From contig NZ_LATM01000006.1 of NCBI RefSeq assembly GCF_000972495.1, forward strand, positions 62,001 through 126,000: a DNA stretch of 64,000 bases. Reading direction: 5' to 3'. The DNA comes from Hymenobacter terrenus. Lineage in GTDB: Bacteria > Bacteroidota > Bacteroidia > Cytophagales > Hymenobacteraceae. A program made the translations under genes and the position numbers. Below are positions 50,734 through 57,695 of the stretch, one piece after another. Each line of letters starts with the position of its first letter. Positions within the stretch are counted from its first letter, which is position 1. The notes beneath the pieces are model-generated. The model was given only the letters and a program-made list of their open reading frames with translations. It did no database searches and was not told the DNA's origin.

Positions 50734-53223
50734 TTACCGCCTTTTACCCTTGTGGGCACCCTTCGCCATGCCGCCGCTTTTGCCGCCCTTGTCGTAGTCG
50801 CGGTAGCCGCGGGGGGCGCCACCGCCACGGGTGCGGCGCTCCTCGGCCTCGCGCTTTTTCACGAAGTCGGGGCGGTTGTCAACTAGCTCAAAGTCGATGG
50901 TGCGGTCGAGGAGGTTGGCCGATTTCACGACGACATCCATCTCGTCGCCGAACTGGATGATGCGCTTGGTCCGGCGGCCCACGATGCGGTAGTTGTCCTT
51001 GTCAAGCTCAAATTCGTCGCCGGGAATGTCGGAGAGACGGACCATGCCTTCGCACTTGTTCTCCTCAATCTCGACGTACATGCCCCGCTCGGTAAGGCCC
51101 GACACCACGCCCTTGAAGGTGTTGCCCACTTCGTCGAGCATGAACTCGACTTGCTTGAATTTGATGCTGGCGCGCTCGGCATTGGCGGCGAGTTTTTCGC
51201 GGGCCGAGGAGTGCTTGCACTCTTCTTCCACGGGCTCGGCCGGCACGTTTTTGCCGCCTTCCAGATAGTGCTCCAAGAGGCGGTGAGCCATCATGTCGGG
51301 GTAGCGGCGGATGGGCGAGGTGAAGTGCGAATAGTGGGCGAAGGCCAGGCCGAAGTGACCGAGGGGCTCGGTGGTGTAAATGGCCTTGGCCATCGTCCGA
51401 ATGGCCAAACCTTGCAGCACGTTTTGCTCGGGCTTGCCCACCACTTCAGAGCTAAGGTTGTTGAGCTCGGTGCTGATCTTTTTCGGGTTTTCGAGCTTCA
51501 GCTTGTAGCCGAACTTCTGGGCGAAGAGGGCGAAAGTCTGGAGGCGTTCGGGCTCGGGCGCATCGTGGGTACGATACACCATGGTGAAGCGCGGCTTGGT
51601 CTTTTTGAGGTTGAACACGAACTCGGCCACCTTGCGGTTGGCCAGCAGCATGAACTCCTCAATCATCTTGTGCGCGTCCTTGCGCTCCTTCACGTACACG
51701 CCGAGGGGCTTGCCGTGCTCATCGAGCCGGAACTTCACCTCCTGCGTTTCGAAGGTGATGGCACCTTGCTTGAAGCGCTGGGCGCAGATTTTATGCGCCA
51801 TGTCGTTGAGCACATTTATCTCCTCAGCGTAGTCCCCCTCCTTGCTTTCGATGCGCTCTTGGGCCTCCTCGTAAGAGAAGCGGCGGTCGGAGTGAATAAT
51901 GGTTTTGCCGAACCACGACTCGTAGAGCTTGCCTTTTTCATCCAGCTCAAACACGGCCGAGAAAGTCAGCTTGTCCTCGTGCGGGCGCAGCGAGCAGAGG
52001 CCGTTGCTCAGGCGCTCGGGCAGCATCGGAATCACGCGGTCGACGAGGTACACCGACGTGGCGCGGTGCTTGCCCTCGCGCTCTAGCTCGGTGCCGGGGC
52101 GCACGTAGTGGGTCACGTCGGCGATGTGCACCCCCACTTCCCAGTGGCCGTTCTCCAGCTTCCGAATGCTCAGGGCATCGTCGAAGTCCTTGGCGTCGGC
52201 CGGGTCGATGGTGAAGGTGGTGATGTCGCGGAAATCGCGGCGGCGGGCAATTTCATCCTCCGCGATAACCTCGCTGATGGCCTCCGACTCCTCCTCGACT
52301 TCCTGCGGGAATTCGAAGGGCAGGCCGAACTCCGCCATGATGGCGTTGATCTCGGCCTCGTGCCCGCCGGCCGCGCCGAAGTTGCGAACCACCTCGCCCA
52401 CCGGCTGGCGGCTGCTGTCCTCCGGAAACTCGTTGATGCGGACCAGCACCTTGTCGCCGGTGCGGGCGTCGTGCAACAGATGCGGCGGCACGAACACATC
52501 GAAGTACACCTTGCGGTTGTCGGGCTGCACGAAGCCGAGCGTACCCTGCACTTGCAGGCGGCCCACAATCTCGGGGCGCACGCGCTTGAGCACTTCCACC
52601 ACGTCGCCCACGGGGCGGCCGTCGCGGGAGCTGCGCAGCCGCACCCGCACGATGTCGCCCTGCAAAGCAAACTTGAGCTGGTCGGTGAAGACGCGGATGT
52701 CGTCGGCATTGCCCGTCCCCTCGGGCACGACAAAGGCAAAGTTGGGCGTGGCCAAATCGACGGTTCCGATAACCGTGTTCGACGGTGCCCGCTCGGGCCG
52801 GTCGTCGCCGTCCACGTAGTCGAAACCGGCCGAGCGCCGACGGTGCACGATGGGGTCCTGGCCGAACTGCGCCTGCACGGAAAGGTTGCGCGGGGGCTCC
52901 ACCGGGAGGTCGGCCTTCTTAGCCGATTTGCGGGCACTGGACGGCATCAGCGCGGTAGCCACGGCTTCGCTATCAGCCAAGCGGTATTCGTCGTTCTGAA
53001 GCAGCAAAATCAGGCCCTTCTTCCGCAGCGCTTTGATGTGCGCGAAGATTTCCTCGCGCTGCCCCTTGGTCGTGACGCCAAGGCGGCGCGAGAGCTGGCG
53101 GTAAGCAAGGACTTTGGTGGGGTTGTCGGTGAATGCGCGCAGCACCTGTTCCTGAGTGATGGGCGCAGGTTCGGGCTTTTCACGCTTGGCGCGGGGAGCC
53201 TGGGGTTTCTCGGGGGTATTCAT
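50734..53223 (-). CDS. rnr: Ribonuclease R
   Basis: An 829-residue 3'-5' exoribonuclease. In order: a basic N-terminal helical region, cold-shock domains (NFAFVVPEGTGNADDIRVF; GTLGFVQPDNRKVYFDVFVP), the RNB catalytic core with the conserved acidic DPADAKDFDDALS and SNGLCSLRPHEDKLTFSAVFEL, and an S1 domain near the end (FKGVVSGLTERGMYVEIEE). The tail is Arg/Gly/Lys-rich. RNase R degrades structured RNA. The CSD1-CSD2-RNB-S1 order and basic tail fit RNase R rather than RNase II. Confidence 0.95.
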   Translation of the reverse strand: MNTPEKPQAPRAKREKPEPAPITQEQVLRAFTDNPTKVLAYRQLSRRLGVTTKGQREEIFAHIKALRKKGLILLLQNDEYRLADSEAVATALMPSSARKSAKKADLPVEPPRNLSVQAQFGQDPIVHRRRSAGFDYVDGDDRPERAPSNTVIGTVDLATPNFAFVVPEGTGNADDIRVFTDQLKFALQGDIVRVRLRSSRDGRPVGDVVEVLKRVRPEIVGRLQVQGTLGFVQPDNRKVYFDVFVPPHLLHDARTGDKVLVRINEFPEDSSRQPVGEVVRNFGAAGGHEAEINAIMAEFGLPFEFPQEVEEESEAISEVIAEDEIARRRDFRDITTFTIDPADAKDFDDALSIRKLENGHWEVGVHIADVTHYVRPGTELEREGKHRATSVYLVDRVIPMLPERLSNGLCSLRPHEDKLTFSAVFELDEKGKLYESWFGKTIIHSDRRFSYEEAQERIESKEGDYAEEINVLNDMAHKICAQRFKQGAITFETQEVKFRLDEHGKPLGVYVKERKDAHKMIEEFMLLANRKVAEFVFNLKKTKPRFTMVYRTHDAPEPERLQTFALFAQKFGYKLKLENPKKISTELNNLSSEVVGKPEQNVLQGLAIRTMAKAIYTTEPLGHFGLAFAHYSHFTSPIRRYPDMMAHRLLEHYLEGGKNVPAEPVEEECKHSSAREKLAANAERASIKFKQVEFMLDEVGNTFKGVVSGLTERGMYVEIEENKCEGMVRLSDIPGDEFELDKDNYRIVGRRTKRIIQFGDEMDVVVKSANLLDRTIDFELVDNRPDFVKKREAEERRTRGGGAPRGYRDYDKGGKSGGMAKGAHKGKRR

Positions 53224-53441
53224 GTAAAAAGGGGCCGCCGAAAAGTTGATTGGTCGCAGGCGGCGAGAGCGAAAAAATGAATGCGCCGGCGGCGCGGTAA
53301 ATAAAACGGGAGGCTAGCCGGGAAGTTATGTAGAACGCAGCCTTTGCTGCCTCGGCCCGCGCCGAAAGCTAAACTATAGAAAATACGATGCGGCGAGTCA
53401 GTCAGGTTCGCGTTCAGTCGTTCAACGCGGCGTAGCGAAGG

Positions 53442-55436
53442 CTACGCCCTACTGGCCACGGCAGCCTGGATGTCGGCCAGGCTATCCTTGGGGATGGCAG
53501 CCAGCAGGCCTTGGGTGTATTCGTGCTGCGGCGCCGCATAGATGGCTGCCGCCGGGCCGCTTTCCACGATGCGGCCCTGGTGCATGACCAACAGCCGGTC
53601 GCTCATAAACCGGGCTACGGACAGGTCGTGCGTGATGAACAGATAGGTGATGCCGAACTCACGTTTGAGGTCGTTGAGCAGGTTCAGCACCTGCGCCTGC
53701 ACCGAGACGTCGAGGGCCGAAACCGATTCGTCGCAGACAATCAATTTGGGCTGCAAGGCCAGCGCCCGGGCAATGCAGATGCGCTGCCGCTGCCCGCCGC
53801 TGAACTCGTGCGGGTAGCGCTGGAAATGCTCGTCGCGCAGGCCCACGGTGCGCAGCAGCTCCAGCACTTTCGCCTTTTGCTGTTGGCGGGTGCCGCCCAC
53901 GTTGTGCACCCGCATCGGTTCCCAAATGGCCTCGCCCACCGTCAGCATCGGGTTGAGGGCGGCGTAGGGGTCCTGGAAAACCAGCTGCAAATCGCGCCGA
54001 CGGCGGCGCAACTCACCAGCCGAGAGCCGGGCCAAATCAGTTCCTTCAAACAGGATGCTGCCCGCCGTTGGTTCCGTGAGGCGGAGCAGCGCCCGGCCGA
54101 GGGTAGTCTTGCCACAGCCGGACTCCCCCACCAGCCCGATGGTCTCGCCGGGATACAGCGTGAAGCTGACATCGTCCACGGCCCGCACATAATCGGTGGC
54201 GCGGCGGAAGAAGCCCTTGCGGAGCGGGAAGTAGACCTGGAGGTTCTGGACTTCCAGGAGCGGCGCGGCCGCAACCTCACCCCCTGACCCCCTCTCCAAA
54301 AAAGAGGGGGCACCGGCTCGTGAGGACGATTCTATTGCCGAACTCGCCAGCGGCATGTCCGGTGCCCCCTCTTTTTTGGAGAGGGGGTCAGGGGGTGAGG
54401 TTAACGCCTGCGCCGAACCCGCTTCCACCCGTGGAACATCCCCATGTTCCACGGGGAACGTTTTGGCGGTTTCAATTTTATCCCGTAAATGCTGCTCCTC
54501 TACTTCGGTCGATGATTCCGCAAGTGCCTCATCTGAAAGCGAAACAACCGGTTCGGGTTGGGCCAGGAGCTGCCCGCTGGCGTCTTCCCGCATGAAATCA
54601 GCCACCACGGGCAGGCGTTTTTTGCCCACCGAGAGGCGCGGACGGCACGCCAACAGCCCTTTTGTGTACGGATGTTGCGGATTTGAAAAAATATCCAGTA
54701 CCCTACCCTGTTCCACAACCTTACCCCGGTACATGACCAGGATGCGGTCGGCGATTTCGGCCACCACGCCGAGGTCGTGGGTGATGAAGAGCACGGCGGT
54801 GTTGTGTTGTCGGCGCAGGTCGTCAATCAGGCGCAACATGCGGGCCTGCACCGTCACGTCGAGGGCCGTGGTGGGCTCGTCGGCGATGAGCAGGGCCGGG
54901 CGGCAGGCCATGGCCATGGCAATCATCACGCGCTGCTTCTGGCCGCCCGAAATCTCGTGTGGATAGCTGTTGAAGATGGCTTCGGGGCGCGGCAGCTGAG
55001 CTTCGGTGAAAAGCTCGATGGTGCGCTCCTTGGCGGCCTTGGGCGTGCAGTCGGTGTGCAGCAGCAGGGCCTCCACCACTTGGCTGCCGCAGGTGTACAC
55101 GGGGTTGAGCGAGGTCATCGGCTCCTGGAAAATCATGCCGATGTCGTTGCCGCGCACTTGGCGCAGGTCGGTTTCGGAGAGTTTCAGCAGGTCGGTGGTG
55201 CCGAGTTTTTCAGAGAGAAAAACGGTGCTGCCGCTGGCAATGCGGCCGGGCGGCATCGGAATCAGCCCAAGCAGGGCCAGCGACGTCACGGATTTACCCG
55301 AGCCCGACTCCCCCACAATGGCCAGCGTCTCGCCCCGGTTCAGCTCAAACGACACGTTGTCCACGGCCCGCACGTCGCCGCGGTGGCTGGAGAAGTCAAT
55401 AGTGAGGTTGGAAACGGTGAGGAGGGGGTTGGGCAC
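53442..55436 (-). CDS. Fused oligopeptide/dipeptide ABC transporter ATPase with repeat-encoded linker
   Basis: About 664 residues with two nucleotide-binding domains in one chain, like DppD plus DppF. NBD1: [31 protein letters not shown]2: [29 protein letters not shown]. Each domain is followed by the oligopeptide-specific C-terminal motif ([26 protein letters not shown]). The linker between them (about 330-425) contains a translated inverted-repeat element. Its likely start is the GTG at 55436 ([10 protein letters not shown]); the ATG at 55508 adds a non-family leader. Permease and binding-protein genes are absent. Confidence 0.88.
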   Translation of the reverse strand: MPNPLLTVSNLTIDFSSHRGDVRAVDNVSFELNRGETLAIVGESGSGKSVTSLALLGLIPMPPGRIASGSTVFLSEKLGTTDLLKLSETDLRQVRGNDIGMIFQEPMTSLNPVYTCGSQVVEALLLHTDCTPKAAKERTIELFTEAQLPRPEAIFNSYPHEISGGQKQRVMIAMAMACRPALLIADEPTTALDVTVQARMLRLIDDLRRQHNTAVLFITHDLGVVAEIADRILVMYRGKVVEQGRVLDIFSNPQHPYTKGLLACRPRLSVGKKRLPVVADFMREDASGQLLAQPEPVVSLSDEALAESSTEVEEQHLRDKIETAKTFPVEHGDVPRVEAGSAQALTSPPDPLSKKEGAPDMPLASSAIESSSRAGAPSFLERGSGGEVAAAPLLEVQNLQVYFPLRKGFFRRATDYVRAVDDVSFTLYPGETIGLVGESGCGKTTLGRALLRLTEPTAGSILFEGTDLARLSAGELRRRRRDLQLVFQDPYAALNPMLTVGEAIWEPMRVHNVGGTRQQQKAKVLELLRTVGLRDEHFQRYPHEFSGGQRQRICIARALALQPKLIVCDESVSALDVSVQAQVLNLLNDLKREFGITYLFITHDLSVARFMSDRLLVMHQGRIVESGPAAAIYAAPQHEYTQGLLAAIPKDSLADIQAAVASRA
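54273..54402. repeat. Paired inverted repeat inside the ABC ATPase gene
   Basis: Left arm 54273-54314 (starting AACCTCACCCCCTGACCCCC) and right arm 54361-54402 are exact 42-base inverted repeats around a 46-bp core. On the coding (minus) strand it is translated in frame, giving [17 protein letters not shown] and, from the other arm, [14 protein letters not shown]. It falls in the linker between the two nucleotide-binding domains, where extra residues can be tolerated. Confidence 0.92.
54430..54460. repeat. parS-like inverted half-sites in the ABC linker
   Basis: CCGTGGAACAT-CCCC-ATGTTCCACGG is an inverted pair (54430-54455). The second part, TGTTCCACGGGGAACG at 54445-54460, matches the parS palindrome TGTTCCACGTGGAACA at 14 of 16 bases. 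It is a degenerate relative of the true site at 46196, inside coding sequence. Confidence 0.5.
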
Positions 55437-55512
55437 GGAGGGAATTGTGGGGTAATTTTTAAGCAGTTGTGAGCAGTTGTGAGCAGTTTGGGTACGCAAG
55501 AACGTCATTACA

Positions 55513-55550
55513 CTAGAACGTCATGCTGAGCGCAGCCGAAGCATCTCTAC
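55513..55550 (+). repeat. GTCATGCTGAGC repeat, left boundary copy
   Basis: CTAGAACGTCATGCTGAGCG followed by CAGCCGAAGCATCTCTAC. An inverted, nearly identical copy lies at 56066-56102, so the two bracket the orphan gene between. Other copies occur at 61345-61470. Confidence 0.8.
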
Positions 55551-55580
55551 TGAACGGCTTTGAGCAAATACTCCAGCCCG

Positions 55581-56042
55581 CTACTCAAGATTCTTCCCCA
55601 TTGGATGAATATTCCTTTCATCAAAGTGGTCGAAATACGGTTCGAGACCTTCGGCGATTATACGACCAGGCTCGTAGCGTCTACCGGTTTTGTCAATCAG
55701 GTAGGGAAAACAGTAGATGCCGACCCAATAAATTTTTGGATTAATAAATTGGAAGTTAATACGTGCTTCTATTATAAAGTCTGTTTTAAACCCATTCGCT
55801 ATAAGCTCTTTGTCAATAATTGTTTTCAGGCTTTTGGCATGGAAAACAAGCGGATAAAGATTCAATTCAGCAGGTTCAAAAGTGGCTTCTAATACATTGA
55901 GAGAAGCGTTTGTCAGGTTCAGCTTTCTGGCTGCATGCAACAACCAGTCACCCATATAGCCACAGCTATAGTATCTCTCCGTTTCGAAGAAGCTTTGAGT
56001 GATGTTGTGTGGAATCCCGTTTAAATTTCTCCACTTGGGCAT
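55581..56042 (-). CDS. Orphan hypothetical protein in an AT-rich bracketed segment
   Basis: A 153-residue protein, MPKWRNLNGIPHNITQSFF at the start and IHPMGKNLE at the end. It has a globular, moderately acidic composition with Tyr/Phe/Asn-rich strands (NPKIYWVGIYCFPYL) and no membrane segment. No family recognised. Its codons are far AT-richer than neighbours (28% GC in 55741-55800 by my count), a strong sign of transfer. Inverted repeats flank it at 55513 and 56102. Confidence 0.6.
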   Translation of the reverse strand: MPKWRNLNGIPHNITQSFFETERYYSCGYMGDWLLHAARKLNLTNASLNVLEATFEPAELNLYPLVFHAKSLKTIIDKELIANGFKTDFIIEARINFQFINPKIYWVGIYCFPYLIDKTGRRYEPGRIIAEGLEPYFDHFDERNIHPMGKNLE

Positions 56043-56065
56043 AAGTGCAGGCGCATTTTCAAGTG

Positions 56066-56102
56066 GTAGAGATGCTTCGGCAAGCTTAGTATGACGTTCT
56101 AG
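56066..56102 (-). repeat. GTCATGCTGAGC repeat, right boundary copy
   Basis: On the minus strand this reads CTAGAACGTCATACTAAGCT then TGCCGAAGCATCTCTAC, one base shorter than the copy at 55513-55550 and changed at a few positions. Confidence 0.8.
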
Positions 56103-56135
56103 TAAAAGCAGAAAGACCAGAGCTACCCCAGGTTC

Positions 56136-56795
56136 TCAGAGTCCGGAGCTACTAAGTGGGGCGCGCTCCGTGGGTAAGGCGGCATTTTTCTCTTCTTGCT
56201 TGAAAAAACGGCTCTGGTTGAGCAAAATCAGGGCAACAGCAATAGAGATTGAAGAATCAGCTACGTTGAAAATAGGAAACCCATAAGTGTATTCGCCGCC
56301 AATAACCGGCCAGGACTGAGGGATGATTCCTTGGTAGATGGGGACGTATATCATGTCAATCACCTGACCATAAAACCAACGCGTGGGTGAGCCAAACGGC
56401 GCATTGTTGTAGATGACACCGTAGAACACCGAGTCGATAACGTTACCCAAGGCACCGCCTAGAATCAAGGCCATGCAAGCAATGTAGCCACCAGTCGCCC
56501 GCTGCTGGCAGAGGCGAACAATGTAATAGCTCAACGCAGCGACAGCAGCCAGACGCACGGCTATGAGGATTAGTTTGCCGTAGGGCGCGGGCAGCTCAGC
56601 GCCGAAAGCCATGCCGGGGTTCAGCGTGTAATGGAGCTTGAACCAGTTGCCGAACACCGGGATTTCGCCCGCCATGCCGGGTTGCATGTAGGTGTGCACG
56701 GCCCACTTCGAGAGCTGGTCGATGGCGATAATGAACAGCGCCAGCAGGAAGTATCTAGCGGCGGATTGCTGGCGAGTGGTGAGGGTTGGCTGCAT
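56136..56795 (-). CDS. lspA: Signal peptidase II (lipoprotein), copy A
   Basis: A 219-residue aspartic protease that removes signal peptides from prolipoproteins. Four membrane helices; conserved FKLHYTLNPGMAFG (NxGxAF) and the catalytic aspartates D121 in GGALGNVIDS and D180 in FNVADSS are intact. The final 20 residues after the last helix vary. It is one of two adjacent copies; see the gene at 56866. Confidence 0.95.
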   Translation of the reverse strand: MQPTLTTRQQSAARYFLLALFIIAIDQLSKWAVHTYMQPGMAGEIPVFGNWFKLHYTLNPGMAFGAELPAPYGKLILIAVRLAAVAALSYYIVRLCQQRATGGYIACMALILGGALGNVIDSVFYGVIYNNAPFGSPTRWFYGQVIDMIYVPIYQGIIPQSWPVIGGEYTYGFPIFNVADSSISIAVALILLNQSRFFKQEEKNAALPTERAPLSSSGL

Positions 56796-56865
56796 TTTAG
56801 GGGTTGCCTACGGGCAAAGTAAGCAGGCGTAAAAAAAAGCTGGAATTTCTGGTCACGAGTGAAAG

Positions 56866-57528
56866 CTAAAGAACGGCGGGCGTTTCGGCCTCTGAGGTAG
56901 AGCTGGTAGAAGCAGGGGCCGGCTCTTCCTGCTTGAAAAAACGGCTCTGATTGAGCAGAATCAAGGCGACGCCTACGAAAATGGAGGAGTCAGCAATGTT
57001 GAAGATGGGCCAGAGCGAGACGTACTTCCCTCCTAGCAGCGGCCAGTTTTGGGGCAGGAAGCCTTCGTAGATGTCCACGTAGAGCATGTCAATTACTTGG
57101 CCGTAGAACCAGCGCGTAGGGCTGGCAAAGGGCGCGTTGTTGTAGATGATACCGTAGAAAATCGAGTCTATCAGGTTGCCGACGGCACCGCCTAGAATCA
57201 GGGCCATGCAGGCGATATAGCCGCCGGAGGCCCGCTGGCGGCAGAGGCGAATAATGTAGTAGCTCAGGCCAAAGACAGCTACCAAGCGGAAGGCGGTGAG
57301 CACCAGTTTGCCGTAGGGCGCGGGCAGCTCGGCACCGAAAGCCATGCCCGGGTTCAACGTGTAATGGAGCTTGAACCAATTGCCAAACACCGGAATTTCC
57401 CCCGCCATGCCGGGCTGCATGTAGGTGTGCACGGCCCACTTCGAGAGCTGGTCGATGGCGATAATGAAGAGGGCCAGCAGAAAGAATTTGGCCGCGTTTT
57501 GCTGGCGAGTAGTGAGGGTTGGGTGCAT
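56866..57528 (-). CDS. lspA: Signal peptidase II (lipoprotein), copy B
   Basis: A 220-residue paralogue of the downstream copy. Residues 16-75 are identical in the two proteins (60 residues in a row), then they diverge, mainly in helices 2-4 and the C-terminal tail. Catalytic D121 (GNLIDS) and D180 (FNIADSS) are present, so both should be active. The 70 bp between them has no terminator. A tandem duplication is the simplest explanation; most genomes carry one lspA. Confidence 0.95.
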   Translation of the reverse strand: MHPTLTTRQQNAAKFFLLALFIIAIDQLSKWAVHTYMQPGMAGEIPVFGNWFKLHYTLNPGMAFGAELPAPYGKLVLTAFRLVAVFGLSYYIIRLCRQRASGGYIACMALILGGAVGNLIDSIFYGIIYNNAPFASPTRWFYGQVIDMLYVDIYEGFLPQNWPLLGGKYVSLWPIFNIADSSIFVGVALILLNQSRFFKQEEPAPASTSSTSEAETPAVL

Positions 57529-57655
57529 TCAGACGGTGCCAAAATTGGCGAGAGCGACGGCTTGTTTTATTACCGTCTTTTTGTACTTTTTATAACTGAC
57601 TGTCTGGACTTTTGAGCCGATAAAGACGAGCTTATTGAGTGTTTGTGCGGCCGAT

Positions 57656-57687
57656 GACTCGCCGGGGTTTTGAGGCCCCGGCGAGTC
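57656..57687. terminator. Stem-loop after ileS
   Basis: Twelve-base stem GACTCGCCGGGG (57656-57667) with its complement at 57676-57687, loop TTTTGAGG, eight bases beyond the ileS stop at 57696. No T-run on the minus strand, so the termination call is moderate. Confidence 0.6.
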
Positions 57688-57695
57688 GTTCAACA

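Noticed and set aside
52108..53280. 390-codon open frame on the plus strand opposite RNase R
   Set aside because: RNase R domains are unmistakable on the other strand, and the shadow peptide has the His/Gly/Val-rich look of an antisense frame.
55455..55495. Tandem GCAGTTGTGA units at the start of the ABC ATPase frame, taken first as a regulatory repeat
   Set aside because: Only about three short copies; simple slippage upstream of the likely GTG start is enough to explain it.
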